A stretch of 64,000 nucleotides of DNA from Stappia sp. TSB10P1A (GCF_900185725.1 NZ_FYAU01000020.1:1-64000), one strand, 5' to 3'. Counted from the first letter of the stretch, positions 1-9,198 are shown. The notes: generated from the letters alone by a model not told the origin. Translations and numbers: made by a program.

Positions 1-1
1 G

Positions 2-1450
2 GCCCCGCCGGTGCAGGGCGAGCCGCTGAACGCCCCTCCGGCACCTGCCGAGGCCGCCGCCCAGCCGGCCCCGCCGCCCGTCACCGAAAGGGTCGCCCAG
101 CCGGTGGCCGCGGCAAGGCCGGCCCCGCCCGCGCCCGAGCCGCGCGCGCCGCAGCGCTCGGAAGGCTACTACGCCACCAAATCGTCGATCTTCAACGCCC
201 TGGTCGAGGCGATCGACCTGTCGCTGCTGACCCGCCTCAGCGCCGAGGACGCGCGCGAGGAAATCCGCGACGTCGTCAACGACATCATCGCGCTGAAGAA
301 TGTGGTGATGTCGATCTCCGAGCAGGAGGACCTGCTCGAGGACATCTGCAACGACGTCCTCGGCTACGGTCCGCTGGAGCCGCTGCTGGCCCGCGACGAC
401 ATCGCCGACATCATGGTGAACGGCGCCGACACGGTCTATATCGAGACCCAGGGGCGGATGCAGCAGACCAATGTCCGCTTCCGCGACAACAAGCAGTTGC
501 TGAACATCTGTCAGCGCATCGTCAGCCAGGTCGGCCGCCGCGTCGACGAATCGAGCCCGATCTGCGATGCCCGCCTTGCCGACGGCTCGCGCGTCAACGT
601 CATCGCGCCGCCGCTGGCGATCGACGGGCCGACCCTCACCATTCGTAAGTTCCGGAAAGACAAGCTGACCCTTCGGCAGCTCGTCCAGTACGGCTCGATC
701 TCCCCCGAGGGAGCAACCGTACTGGAGATCATCGGCCGCAGCCGCTGCAACGTGCTGATCTCCGGCGGTACCGGCTCGGGCAAGACGACGCTGCTGAACT
801 GCCTGACCGCCTTTATCGATTCCACCGAGCGCATCATCACCTGCGAGGACGCGGCCGAGCTGCAACTGCAGCAGCCGCATGTGGTGCGCCTGGAAACGCG
901 CCCGCCCAACCTGGAAGGCGAGGGCGAGGTGACCATGCGCGACCTGGTCAAGAACTGCCTGCGCATGCGTCCCGAGCGGATCATCGTCGGCGAGGTGCGC
1001 GGACCCGAGGCCTTCGACCTGTTGCAGGCGATGAACACCGGTCACGACGGGTCGATGGGCACGCTGCACGCCAACAGTCCGCGCGAGGCGCTGTCGCGTC
1101 TGGAATCGATGATCACCATGGGCGGCTTCTCGCTGCCGTCCAAGACCCTGCGCGAGATGATCGTCTCGTCGATCGACGTCATCGTGCAGGCGCAGCGCCT
1201 GCGCGACGGCTCCCGCCGCATCACCCACGTGTCCGAAGTCATGGGCATGGAAGGCGACGTCGTCATCACCCAGGACGTGTTCCTTTACGACATTCTCGGC
1301 GAGGACGCGAACGGCAGGCTCATCGGCCGCCACCGCTCCACCGGCATCGGTCGTCCGAAGTTCTGGGAAAAGGCGCGCTATTTCGGCGAGGAGAATCGTC
1401 TGGCGGCCGCGCTCGATGCCGCCGAGGCCAAGGAGCCCGGACATGGCTGA
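2..1450 (+). CDS. cpaF: CpaF/TadA secretion ATPase (5' partial)
   Basis: Hexameric ATPase of the Flp/tad pilus (type II/IV secretion ATPase family) that powers pilus subunit polymerisation at the inner membrane. The frame is open to the left edge, so the start is outside the window; the GTG at 11 lies in a Pro/Ala-rich N-terminal tail typical of CpaF and need not be the start. Counting from that GTG, the Walker A motif GGTGSGKTT is at about residues 252-260, followed by the acidic CEDAAELQL stretch and the Walker B region RIIVGEVRGPEAFDLLQAMN, then the His-box GSMGTLHANSP. The stop overlaps the tadB start by 8 bases, so the two are translationally coupled. The family call is secure; only the extreme N-terminus is missing. 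Confidence 0.95.
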   Translation, partial: APPVQGEPLNAPPAPAEAAAQPAPPPVTERVAQPVAAARPAPPAPEPRAPQRSEGYYATKSSIFNALVEAIDLSLLTRLSAEDAREEIRDVVNDIIALKNVVMSISEQEDLLEDICNDVLGYGPLEPLLARDDIADIMVNGADTVYIETQGRMQQTNVRFRDNKQLLNICQRIVSQVGRRVDESSPICDARLADGSRVNVIAPPLAIDGPTLTIRKFRKDKLTLRQLVQYGSISPEGATVLEIIGRSRCNVLISGGTGSGKTTLLNCLTAFIDSTERIITCEDAAELQLQQPHVVRLETRPPNLEGEGEVTMRDLVKNCLRMRPERIIVGEVRGPEAFDLLQAMNTGHDGSMGTLHANSPREALSRLESMITMGGFSLPSKTLREMIVSSIDVIVQAQRLRDGSRRITHVSEVMGMEGDVVITQDVFLYDILGEDANGRLIGRHRSTGIGRPKFWEKARYFGEENRLAAALDAAEAKEPGHG

Positions 1451-2462
1451 CCTGCAGGCTTTCCTGACGCCCGGCGTCGCGACCATCGCCATCGCCCTGC
1501 TCGCGGCCTTTTCCTTCGGCGGCATCCTCTACGCCCTGTTCGAGCCGCAACTGAGCGGCCGTGCCGCGCGCGAGAAGCGCATGCAGGCCGTGGCCTCGCG
1601 CAACATCACCATCGACGCGGCCCGCCTGGCGCGCGATGGCGACCGCCGCCGCAAGTCGGTGCAGGACCAGCTCAAGGAGTTCGAGGCGCGCGAGAAGAAG
1701 AAGCAGCATCGCGCCACCCACCTGAGCCTCGACCAGCGGCTCGACCAGGCCGGCCTGTCGTGGTCGAAGCGCGGCTTCATCGTCTTCTCCGTGATCTGCG
1801 CCCTGGTGCTCGCCCTTACCGGCCTTCTCCTGTCCGGTTCGCTGATCGTCACCGGTGGCCTGATGTTCGTCGGCGCCTTCGGTGTGCCGCGCTTCTATCT
1901 CGCGCGGCGCCGCAAGAAGCGGATCGCCGCCTTTCTCAACGAATTGCCCAATGCCGTCGATGTCATCGTACGCGGCACCAAGGCCGGCCTGCCGCTCGGC
2001 GAGTGCATCCAGATCGTCGCGGCGGAGGCCCGCGAGCCAATCAAGAGCGAGTTCCGCCGCATCGTCGAATCGCAGGCCATGGGCATCACCCTGGCCGAGG
2101 CGATCGCCAAGCTGCCGAGCCGCATGCCGGTGGCGGAGGCGAACTTCCTCGCCATCGTGGTGATGATCCAGTCGCAGTCGGGCGGCTCGCTGTCCGAGGC
2201 GCTGGGCAACCTGTCCAAGGTGCTGCGCGAGCGCAAGGCGATGAAGGGCAAGATCGTCGCGATGAGCCAGGAGGCGAAGTCCTCGGCCGCGATCATCGGC
2301 TCGCTGCCGTTCCTGGTGGTCGGCGTGCTGTCGCTGACGAGCCCGTCCTACATGATGCTGCTGTTCAGCGACCCGATCGGCAACGTCATCGTCGTCGGCA
2401 GCGGCCTGTGGATGCTGACCGGCATTCTCATCATGAAGAAGATGATCGCCTTCGACTTCTGA
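1443..2462 (+). CDS. tadB: TadB, tad pilus inner-membrane platform protein
   Basis: Type II secretion F-domain protein of about 339 aa, one half of the inner-membrane platform on which CpaF acts. The ATG at 1443 overlaps the cpaF stop; an upstream in-frame ATG at 1416 would only extend into cpaF. A hydrophobic segment lies near residues 10-35, then a basic cytoplasmic stretch, a membrane pair near 110-150, the T2SSF domain and two C-terminal membrane segments ending FDF. Length and topology match TadB. The partner TadC follows 38 bases downstream, as in other alphaproteobacterial tad operons. Confidence 0.93.
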   Translation: MADLQAFLTPGVATIAIALLAAFSFGGILYALFEPQLSGRAAREKRMQAVASRNITIDAARLARDGDRRRKSVQDQLKEFEAREKKKQHRATHLSLDQRLDQAGLSWSKRGFIVFSVICALVLALTGLLLSGSLIVTGGLMFVGAFGVPRFYLARRRKKRIAAFLNELPNAVDVIVRGTKAGLPLGECIQIVAAEAREPIKSEFRRIVESQAMGITLAEAIAKLPSRMPVAEANFLAIVVMIQSQSGGSLSEALGNLSKVLRERKAMKGKIVAMSQEAKSSAAIIGSLPFLVVGVLSLTSPSYMMLLFSDPIGNVIVVGSGLWMLTGILIMKKMIAFDF

Positions 2463-2500
2463 TCGCGCCCGAAAGACGGCGAAACCGGTGGAAAGAGAAA

Positions 2501-3481
2501 ATGGGTCTGGATTTCTCCAATCTGCTCTCGCAGCAGGCGATGATCGCCATCCTGACCATGGTCGCGATCGCCGGCACGTTGTTTTCCCTCGTCATTCCGT
2601 TGCTGGAGGGCGACAAGCTCAAGAGCCGGATGAAGTCGGTGGCGCTGGAGCGCGAGCAGATGCGCGCCCGCGAGCGGGCTCGTCTCGCCGACGACAAGAC
2701 GAATGCACGGGTGTCGCTGCGCAACAAGCCGAAGAAGCAGATGCAGAACATCGTCGACCGGCTGAACCTGAAGAACCTGTTGTCGGACGATGAAACCAAG
2801 CTGCGGCTGACCCGCGCCGGCTATCGCGGCGTGCGGCCGCTCTACACCTATCTCTTCGCCCGCCTGGTCATGCCGGTGATCCTGTTCATCATTGCCCTGT
2901 TCTACACCTTCGTGGTGCTGAAGCTGAATCAGCCGGCGATGGTGAAGGTGCTGATCTCCTGCGTCGTCGCCTTCATCGGCTTCTATGCGCCCGATCTCTA
3001 CCTGAAGAACAAGATCCAGAACCGCCAGCTCTCGATCAACCGGGCCTGGCCGGACGCGCTGGACCTGATGCTGATCTGCGTCGAATCGGGCATGTCCGTC
3101 GAGGTCGCCTTCCGCAGGGTGTCGGAGGAGATCGGCATCCAGTCGATCCCGCTCGCCGAGGAACTGACGCTGACCAATGCCGAACTGTCCTATCTCGGCG
3201 ACCGGCGGATGGCCTATGAGAACCTTGCGAACCGCACCGGCCTCGAAGGCGTCAAGAACGTCTCGCTGGCGCTGATCCAGGCCGAGCGCTACGGCACGCC
3301 GGTGTCCACGGCGCTGCGCGTCATGGCCGACGAGAACCGGGCGCAGCGCATGCAGGCGGCCGAAAAGAAAGCCGCCGCGCTGCCGCCGAAGCTGACCGTG
3401 CCGATGATCGTGTTCTTCCTCCCCGTCCTGCTGGCCGTGATCATCGGTCCGGCGATCATCCAGGCGCTGGCAACGTTCTGA
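2501..3481 (+). CDS. tadC: TadC, tad pilus inner-membrane platform protein
   Basis: Second T2SSF-domain platform protein, 326 aa, paralogous to TadB. It starts at the ATG in MGLDFSNLLSQQ, preceded by GGAAAGAGAAA; the same frame is open far upstream only as a shadow inside tadB. An N-terminal membrane helix precedes a basic linker, then two membrane segments, the F domain (with ICVESGMSVEVAFRRV) and a C-terminal hydrophobic pair ending in IIGPAIIQALATF. It is the last gene of the rightward tad operon segment and converges on the TadD-like gene, with a bidirectional terminator between them. Confidence 0.93.
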   Translation: MGLDFSNLLSQQAMIAILTMVAIAGTLFSLVIPLLEGDKLKSRMKSVALEREQMRARERARLADDKTNARVSLRNKPKKQMQNIVDRLNLKNLLSDDETKLRLTRAGYRGVRPLYTYLFARLVMPVILFIIALFYTFVVLKLNQPAMVKVLISCVVAFIGFYAPDLYLKNKIQNRQLSINRAWPDALDLMLICVESGMSVEVAFRRVSEEIGIQSIPLAEELTLTNAELSYLGDRRMAYENLANRTGLEGVKNVSLALIQAERYGTPVSTALRVMADENRAQRMQAAEKKAAALPPKLTVPMIVFFLPVLLAVIIGPAIIQALATF

Positions 3482-3540
3482 CGGCTGGTCGGAGCGGTCA
3501 GAGCCGGGCGGAAGCACCACAGCCAGCGCCGATATGAAAA

Positions 3541-3561
3541 AGCCACCCGGATTGGGTGGCT
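3541..3561. terminator. Bidirectional intrinsic terminator between tadC and tadD-like gene
   Basis: The perfect 8-bp stem AGCCACCC / GGGTGGCT closes a 5-base loop (GGATT). It is followed on the minus strand by a run of five T and on the plus strand by only two or three T. It sits between two convergent genes and can serve both, better for the minus-strand gene. Confidence 0.85.
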
Positions 3562-3596
3562 TTGCCGTTCGCGGTTGCGGGAGGGAGCAAGTGCCG

Positions 3597-4424
3597 TCAG
3601 CCGCCGGACTTGTTCTTCTTCTTGTCCTGCGCGGAGATTTCCGCCCAGGAATTGCGCTGCGACAGCATCGACTTGAGATAGGCGATGTTCTGCGCCGCCT
3701 GGGCCGGGTCGATTTCGGCGGTGGCGACCTGCTCGGCTTCCTGGAAGCGGCCCTGCAGGCCGATCGCCAGGGCGAGGTTCTGGCGGATGCGGCTGTCGGC
3801 CTTGGGGCTCGCGGCGGCCCGGCGCAGCACGCTCTCCGCTTCCTTCGCCTCTCCCTCCAGCAGGTAGGACATGGCCAGGTTGTTGAGCAGGCTCGGCTCG
3901 TCCGGCGCGATCCTGAGGGCCTGATTGTAGAGGTCGCGGGCCTGCTGGGTGTTGCCCATCTGGTCGTGGATCGCGGCGGCTGCCGACATCAGCCGCCAAT
4001 CGGGGCGGGTCGGGGTCTGGGCGCCGTTGAGCACCTGCAGCGCTTCCGGCAGGCGGCCGTTCATCGCCAGCACCTTGCCATAGGCGGCGGCGATGTCGCG
4101 GTCGCTCTGATTGGCGATGATCGCCTTGCGCAGCACCGCCTCTGCCTGTTCCGCCTGGCCGTTGCGCCCCAGCGCGGCCGCGTAGTTCAGGATGTTCTCC
4201 CGGTCCTGCGGCGCGCGCTCATAGGCCTGGCCCCAATAGCTGACGGCCTGCAGGGCGGTGCTCGAGCCGGGAGCGGCATAGGCCTGGGTCGCGCTGGAAT
4301 GGGTGCCGACGGCGCGCTTCGACGAGGCGCAGCCGGTCAGCGCGACCAGCGTCGCCATCGACACGGCGAGCATCAGGCGCGGCGTGGCGGCGGAACGGGA
4401 GAGGGCGTGGCGCTTGGATGGCAT
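3597..4424 (-). CDS. tadD: TadD-like tetratricopeptide lipoprotein
   Basis: Predicted lipoprotein of 275 aa with a lipobox (ALTGC, Cys at residue 32) after a hydrophobic signal, then about five TPR-like repeats (motifs such as ILNYAAALGRNGQAEQAEAVLRKAI and LNNLAMSYLLEGEAKEAESVLRRA in outline). TadD proteins are TPR lipoproteins needed for Flp pilus assembly. Position next to tadB/tadC supports the assignment, but the gene is on the opposite strand rather than inside the operon, which is unusual. The C-terminus is basic (DKKKNKSGG). It could be a general TPR lipoprotein, but TadD is the best reading. Confidence 0.8.
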   Translation of the reverse strand: MPSKRHALSRSAATPRLMLAVSMATLVALTGCASSKRAVGTHSSATQAYAAPGSSTALQAVSYWGQAYERAPQDRENILNYAAALGRNGQAEQAEAVLRKAIIANQSDRDIAAAYGKVLAMNGRLPEALQVLNGAQTPTRPDWRLMSAAAAIHDQMGNTQQARDLYNQALRIAPDEPSLLNNLAMSYLLEGEAKEAESVLRRAAASPKADSRIRQNLALAIGLQGRFQEAEQVATAEIDPAQAAQNIAYLKSMLSQRNSWAEISAQDKKKNKSGG

Positions 4425-4445
4425 GTGCCGGGCTCCTGGACACGG

Positions 4446-4483
4446 ACAACGGTGACACGAACGACGGTGACGCGGACGACGGA
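4446..4483. repeat. 15-bp tandem repeat upstream of tadD-like gene
   Basis: About 2.5 copies of a 15-base unit, ACRACGGTGACRCGR, lie just upstream of the lipoprotein start. The unit length is divisible by three, but no reading frame of note covers it. It may be a slippage product in the 5' leader. Confidence 0.7.
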
Positions 4484-4644
4484 TCTTGCAGAATGCGCAG
4501 ACCCATCAATACGTCGTTAACCCTAATGCTTCGTTAAATCCGCCGGCCTGTGGCATGAACGTACCGCAACGATTGCCGCCTCCGGCCGGCCGTGATTAAA
4601 CGGCGGAACCCGGAAACTCGTTGCCCACCAGAAGGATCCCGCCC

Positions 4645-6036
4645 GTGCGCGCCGCCTTGATCGCCCCGTCCGCCTCGACCGCCGCCATTCCCGTTCATGT
4701 CGTCGAGCAGGGCACGGCGCCGGCGGTGCTGCAGGCTCTCGGCGCGCGGGCGCAGGCCTTCGCCGCCGCCAGCGGCTTCGACGGCTCGGCGGGCCAGCTC
4801 CTGCTGCTGCCCGATGCGGATGGGGCGCTGTCGGCGGTGCTGTTCGGCGTTGCCAATGCCACTGAACCGGGTTTTGCCGTCGGCGATCTCGCCCGCAAGC
4901 TGCCGGGCGGCGACTTCCGGCTGGAGATCGCCGCCGAGGCGCAGGAGGAGGCGGCGCTCGCCTTCGCGCTCGGCTCCTATCGCTTCGATCGCTACCGCAC
5001 GCCCTCGACCCGGCCGGCACCACGGCTGGTGGTCGGCGAAGGCGTCGACCTCGACCGGCTCGGCCTGATCCTCGACGGCATGGCGCTTGCCCGCGACCTC
5101 GTCAACACGCCGGCCAGCGATCTCGGCCCCGCCGAACTGTGCGATGCGGCCCTGCGCCTCTTTGCCGATCACGGCGGCCGCGCCCATGTGATCGAGGGCG
5201 AGGCGCTGCTTGCCGAAGGCTTCCCGATGGTGCATGCGGTCGGGCGGGCGAGCACCCGCGCGCCGCGGCTGCTCGACGCGGTCTGGGGCGAAGAGGGCCA
5301 TCCGCGCGTCACCCTGGTCGGCAAGGGCGTCGTCTTCGACACCGGCGGCCTCGACATCAAGCCCTCCAGCGCCATGGCCTTGATGAAGAAGGACATGGGC
5401 GGCGCCGCCGCCGTGCTGGCGCTCGCCTCGATGATCATGGCTGCCGGCCTGCCGGTGCGCCTGCGCGTCATCGTCCCGGCGGTCGAGAACGCGATTTCCG
5501 GCGCCTCCTTCCGCCCCGGCGACGTGCTGGCGAGCCGCAAGGGCCTCACCGTCGAGATCGGCAACACCGACGCGGAAGGCCGGCTGATTCTCGCCGACGC
5601 GCTGGCGCTCGCCGACGAGGAGGAGCCGGAGATCCTGATCGACATGGCGACGCTGACCGGCGCCGCGCGCGTTGCCCTCGGCCCCGACCTGCCGCCCTTC
5701 TACACCGATGACGAGGCCTTCGCCGCCGATCTGGCCGCCCATGCGACCGCCACGCGCGATCCGCTGTGGCGCCTGCCGCTGTGGCGTCCCTACGAGAGCT
5801 ATCTGGAAAGCCGGATCGCCGACATCAACCACATCAACACCAGCGGCGCGGGCTTTGCCGGCTCGATCACCGCCGCGCTGTTCCTGTCCCGCTTCGTCGA
5901 GAAGGCGCGGGTCTGGGCGCATCTCGACATCTATGGCTGGAACCCGGCGGATCGTCCGGGCCGGCCGCTCGGCGGCGAGGCGCAGGCCGCGCGCGCGCTG
6001 TTTTCGCTGCTTGCCGCCCGCTACCCGCGACGCTGA
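4645..6036 (+). CDS. Leucyl aminopeptidase family (M17) protein
   Basis: Cytosolic metallo-aminopeptidase of 463 aa that removes N-terminal residues from peptides. The C-terminal M17 catalytic domain shows GKGVVFDTGGLDIKPSSAM, the KKDMGGAAAV stretch and the signature NTDAEGRLILADAL, giving the Lys, Asp and Glu metal ligands of the two-zinc site; the N-terminal domain is the short variable form. GTG at 4645 is preferred as start because GAAGGA ends 8 bases upstream; a TTG at 4621 is an in-frame alternative without such a site. The next gene is a small regulator, then an NlpC/P60 hydrolase on the same strand. In many alphaproteobacteria an M17 peptidase sits beside an NlpC/P60 gene, suggesting peptide or murein fragment turnover. 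Confidence 0.9.
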   Translation: MRAALIAPSASTAAIPVHVVEQGTAPAVLQALGARAQAFAAASGFDGSAGQLLLLPDADGALSAVLFGVANATEPGFAVGDLARKLPGGDFRLEIAAEAQEEAALAFALGSYRFDRYRTPSTRPAPRLVVGEGVDLDRLGLILDGMALARDLVNTPASDLGPAELCDAALRLFADHGGRAHVIEGEALLAEGFPMVHAVGRASTRAPRLLDAVWGEEGHPRVTLVGKGVVFDTGGLDIKPSSAMALMKKDMGGAAAVLALASMIMAAGLPVRLRVIVPAVENAISGASFRPGDVLASRKGLTVEIGNTDAEGRLILADALALADEEEPEILIDMATLTGAARVALGPDLPPFYTDDEAFAADLAAHATATRDPLWRLPLWRPYESYLESRIADINHINTSGAGFAGSITAALFLSRFVEKARVWAHLDIYGWNPADRPGRPLGGEAQAARALFSLLAARYPRR

Positions 6037-6144
6037 GACTGCACGCTTTCCTGCCTCGTTTCGCCGTTTGTATAACGGAACCGAAACGAACTTCCTGTCA
6101 GGATGGGGCAAGGCCGGCAACGGCAGATGAGGCATGGGTGAGGG

Positions 6145-6495
6145 ATGGGTATCGACTTGCGGCCGTCGCAGGCGCTGCGGCTCTGGCATGAGGTGACGAT
6201 GTCGCTGGTCACCGACGGCGACCGCGACCTCACATCGCGCCAGATGGCGATCCTGATGACCGTCTATCTCGAGCCGCCGCCGCACACGGTGCGCGGGCTC
6301 GCCGCGCGTCTCGACGTCACCAAGCCGGTGATCACCCGCGCGCTCGACACTTTGGGCGCGATGAAGCTGCTGTCGCGCCGCCGCGACGAGGCCGACCGGC
6401 GCAATGTGGTGGTGACCCGCACCGTTGCCGGCGCGCTCTATCTGGAGCACATTGCCGACACCATCGTCGCCCGCGCCGCCGAGATGCATCGCTGA
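6145..6495 (+). CDS. MarR-like winged-helix regulator
   Basis: Small (116 aa) winged helix-turn-helix protein. The recognition region is the segment TVRGLAARLDVTKPVITRALDTLG, followed by a wing containing RRRDEADRRNVVVT, the DxRxxxV pattern of MarR-type proteins. It is shorter than the usual 140-aa MarR because the dimerisation helices are abbreviated. It lies between the aminopeptidase and the NlpC/P60 gene, all rightward with short gaps, so it may regulate this trio; no ligand can be inferred. Confidence 0.75.
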   Translation: MGIDLRPSQALRLWHEVTMSLVTDGDRDLTSRQMAILMTVYLEPPPHTVRGLAARLDVTKPVITRALDTLGAMKLLSRRRDEADRRNVVVTRTVAGALYLEHIADTIVARAAEMHR

Positions 6496-6536
6496 CCGCA
6501 GCCCCGCGCGGGGCCTCGAGAAAGTCCGAGAACCGC

Positions 6537-7466
6537 ATGCCCAGCGACACCGCCGCCACCCCTGGCCCCACCCCCGACCCGACCCCCGGCCCGACCCCTG
6601 GCCCCGCCCTCGACCGCCGCATCCATCCCGTCCGGGCGGACCTTGCGGCGAGCCGCTATCGCGGCCGGGTCGCGGCTGAGCGCTTCGCCGATCCGGTGCC
6701 GATGCGCATCGCGGCCGCCTCGGCGCCGCTGCGCCCCGCGCCGGATGCGGCCCGCTCGATCGACACGGAAGCGCTCTACGGCGAGAGCTTCGATCTCTAC
6801 GAGATCCGCGACGACGGCTGGGCCTGGGGTCAGCTCGCGACCGACAGCTATGTCGGCTTCCTGCCGGCCGGGTGCCTCGGCGAGGCCGGGCTGCCGGCCA
6901 CCCACCGGGTCTGCGTGCCGCGCAGCTTCCGCTATCCGGAGGCCGAGCTGAAGCGGCCGCCGCTCTCGTTGATTTCGCTCGGCGCGCGGGTGCGCGTCGT
7001 CGGAACGGCGGTGACGCGCGGCCTCGACTACGCGCTGCTCGACGACGGCAGCGCCATGGTCGCCCGCCACCTGATGCCGCTCGGCGAGACGGTCGTCGAC
7101 TGGGTGGCGGTCGCCGAAGGCCTGCTCGGCACGCCCTATCTGTGGGGCGGGCGGACGTCGCTGGGGCTCGACTGCTCGGCGCTGGTGCAGCTTGCGGCGG
7201 CGGAGGCCGGCCATCTGCTGCCGCGCGACAGCGACATGCAGGCGGCCGAAGCCGGCACCGCGCTCGACATTTCCGCCGGCCTGCCGGAGCTGCGGCGCGG
7301 CGACCTGCTGTTCTGGAAGGGCCATGTCGGCATCCTCAGCGATCCGGCCACCTTGCTGCATGCCAACGGTCGCACGATGAGCGTCGCCCGCGAGCCGCTG
7401 GACGCGGCGCTCGCCCGGATCGCCGCCACCGAATGGGGCGCGGTGACCGCCTGCCGCCGGCTCTGA
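6537..7466 (+). CDS. NlpC/P60 family peptidase with SH3-like domain
   Basis: Predicted C40 cysteine peptidase, 309 aa, cleaving peptide bonds in peptidoglycan stem peptides. A proline-rich low-complexity N-terminus (PTPDPTPGPTPGP) is followed by an SH3b-like region (about 60-180), then the NlpC/P60 domain: WGGRTSLGLDCSALVQ with catalytic Cys213, GHVGI with His263, and a third polar residue near His275. No clear signal peptide is seen, so the site of action (cytoplasmic recycling or export by another route) is open. The repeated GACCCC-rich DNA encoding the N-terminus is a slippage-prone tract. Confidence 0.88.
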   Translation: MPSDTAATPGPTPDPTPGPTPGPALDRRIHPVRADLAASRYRGRVAAERFADPVPMRIAAASAPLRPAPDAARSIDTEALYGESFDLYEIRDDGWAWGQLATDSYVGFLPAGCLGEAGLPATHRVCVPRSFRYPEAELKRPPLSLISLGARVRVVGTAVTRGLDYALLDDGSAMVARHLMPLGETVVDWVAVAEGLLGTPYLWGGRTSLGLDCSALVQLAAAEAGHLLPRDSDMQAAEAGTALDISAGLPELRRGDLLFWKGHVGILSDPATLLHANGRTMSVAREPLDAALARIAATEWGAVTACRRL

Positions 7467-7808
7467 TTTCGGCGACCGGCGACAAGCGCTTGTCGTTTCG
7501 ACAGAATTTCAAGTCGTTTCCGAAACTTGCTTGCTCTTCCCTAAAAGGAAATTCCGCAAAACGACCCGTTTCCCTAGCGTATCAGATATGCAGGGAATGC
7601 AGTTGAAATTGCTTTAGGCTGTAACTATATCAGCCTCGACGTTGCGCGAGCGCTGTTTCACGCCATTGAGACGGACCGCGAGCTTCCCACGGGTCACGCC
7701 GAAGCTCGGAATTCCGCAAGGATCACAAAAATCGGATGTTTCGTCAGGCTGCCGACAGGTCGCGGATGTAAACGTCTTTGCCGCTATTCAATGGATCACT
7801 GATCGATC
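7467..7808. other. Intergenic region, lower GC, with hairpin and candidate promoter
   Basis: No convincing gene; one 72-codon frame overlapping the next gene has no ribosome site and no recognisable content. A perfect 16-base palindrome (CGACAAGCGCTTGTCG, 7480-7495) followed by TTTCG could end the NlpC/P60 transcript. TTGAAA at 7603-7608 and TATATC at 7626-7631, spaced 17, is a plausible sigma-70 promoter for the receiver gene at 7809, leaving a leader of about 170 bases. Confidence 0.5.
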
Positions 7809-8240
7809 ATGCTTCATGTCTTGCCACATGCTGTTTTTCTTCACGTTGAAGACAACGTGAACGATGCAATGGCCTTCCGTCTGGCACTCGAAAGCGTGAC
7901 GGGAAACATTCGCGTGCGCCGGGTCGGCTCGGTGGAGACGGCGCTGGAGCTGCTGTCGACCCCGGACGCGGCCGCCGGCCCGCCCTTCGACTGTGTGGTC
8001 GCCTCGCTCGATCTGCCGGGCACCGGCGCCGGCGATCTCGCCCGGCGCCTGCGCCAGCGCTACGACAGCAGCACGCTGCCGCTGGTCGGGCTGACCGGCG
8101 CCGCAGCGCCGTCGCCGGCCAGCGACAACGACTGGTTCGACGTCGTGTACGAGAAGCCGACGCTGCCGCGCGAGATGAAGCGGGTGGTGCGCGAGATCAT
8201 CGACGTGTGGTTCCAGCGCGCCCGCCGCTTCCACTGCTGA
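7809..8240 (+). CDS. Stand-alone receiver-domain protein
   Basis: Single-domain response-regulator-like protein of 143 aa. Receiver landmarks are visible: acidic pair Glu14-Asp15 in HVEDN, putative phospho-acceptor Asp68 in ASLDLPGTGAG, Thr96 in LVGLTG and Lys116 in YEKPTLP. No output domain follows. Such single-domain receivers act in phosphorelays or bind targets directly; here no kinase gene is adjacent, so the partner is unknown. The start ATG at 7809 places VEDN near the N-terminus as expected. It is preceded by a long AT-richer leader with a candidate promoter. Confidence 0.8.
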   Translation: MLHVLPHAVFLHVEDNVNDAMAFRLALESVTGNIRVRRVGSVETALELLSTPDAAAGPPFDCVVASLDLPGTGAGDLARRLRQRYDSSTLPLVGLTGAAAPSPASDNDWFDVVYEKPTLPREMKRVVREIIDVWFQRARRFHC

Positions 8241-8253
8241 CCGGCTGGGCCTT

Positions 8254-9198
8254 TCAGTAACCTGTTGCTTTGTCTACAAGATTACGAAGTTCGCCGCCCG
8301 CCTCATAGGCGCGGATCTGCTCGGCCACATAGGCGGAGATCGCCTCCGGATCGCTTTCGGCGGCGACATGCGGCGTGATCACCACATTCTCCAGCGCCCA
8401 GAGCGGGCTGCTTGCGGGCAGCGGCTCGGTCTCGAACACGTCGAGGCTTGCCGCCTTCAAGGTGCCGTCGGTGAGCGCGCGGACGAGATCCGCCTCGACC
8501 TGGCTGCCGCCGCGCCCGGCATTGATGAAGACCGGTCCGCCAAGCGCGCCGTCGCGCGCCAGCCGCGAGACGAGGCCGTAATCGACGAGGCCATGCGTCT
8601 CCGGCGTCAAGGGCAGCAGGTTCACCAGAATGTCGGTGCGGGCGAGGAAGGCGTCGAGCTCGCCCTCGCCGGCATAGCAGGCGACACCGTCGATCCGCTT
8701 GGGCCCGCGCGCCCAGCCCGCGACGTCAAACCTCAATCTTGCCAAGGCCTTGGCGGCATCCGCGCCGAGCACGCCGAGCCCCAGAAGGCCGACGCGAACC
8801 TGCCGCGCCGCCGGCTGTTCCAGGTCGCGCCAGACGCCCTCGCGCTGCTGCGCGGCGTAGGCGAGATGCTGGCGATGGTGCAGCAGCACCTGCAGCACCA
8901 CCCATTCGGTCATGCGTGCGGTCAGGTCCGGATCGACGACGCGCACCACCGGCACGTCCGGCAGTCCGGGCTGGGCCAGCAGGTGGTCGACGCCGGCGCC
9001 GAGCGAAAAGATCACCTCGAGATTCGGGCAGGCGGCGAGGGCCTCCGCCGGGGCCTTCCAGGCCAGCGCGTAGCGGATGGCGGCCGGCTCGCCGATGGCG
9101 TCGGGCCAGGACCGGACCTCGTGCTCCGGCAGGTGCTTGCCAAGGCGCGCGGCCCAGGCGGCGGGGTTCCAGCCCTTGACGGCGATCAGCAGGCTCAT
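8254..9198 (-). CDS. D-2-hydroxyacid dehydrogenase (GhrA-type glyoxylate/hydroxypyruvate reductase)
   Basis: NAD(P)H-dependent reductase of 314 aa reducing 2-oxo acids such as glyoxylate or hydroxypyruvate. The Rossmann motif GLLGLGVLGADAAKAL is present, with catalytic Arg in NAGRGG, Glu in DVFETEPLP and His in ITPHVAAESDP, as in the GhrA subfamily. The true start is the ATG at 9198, with GGAGG six bases upstream; the frame stays open 79 codons further upstream but into AT-rich intergenic DNA. A role beside the RuBisCO operon (photorespiratory glyoxylate) is possible but purely inferential given the 50-kb distance. Confidence 0.88.
   Translation of the reverse strand: MSLLIAVKGWNPAAWAARLGKHLPEHEVRSWPDAIGEPAAIRYALAWKAPAEALAACPNLEVIFSLGAGVDHLLAQPGLPDVPVVRVVDPDLTARMTEWVVLQVLLHHRQHLAYAAQQREGVWRDLEQPAARQVRVGLLGLGVLGADAAKALARLRFDVAGWARGPKRIDGVACYAGEGELDAFLARTDILVNLLPLTPETHGLVDYGLVSRLARDGALGGPVFINAGRGGSQVEADLVRALTDGTLKAASLDVFETEPLPASSPLWALENVVITPHVAAESDPEAISAYVAEQIRAYEAGGELRNLVDKATGY

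Noticed and set aside
7547-7570. GGAA...CGTT resembling an EcfG general-stress promoter
   Set aside because: Spacing is 2-3 bases too short and the -35 lacks the consensus C, so it does not meet the EcfG pattern.
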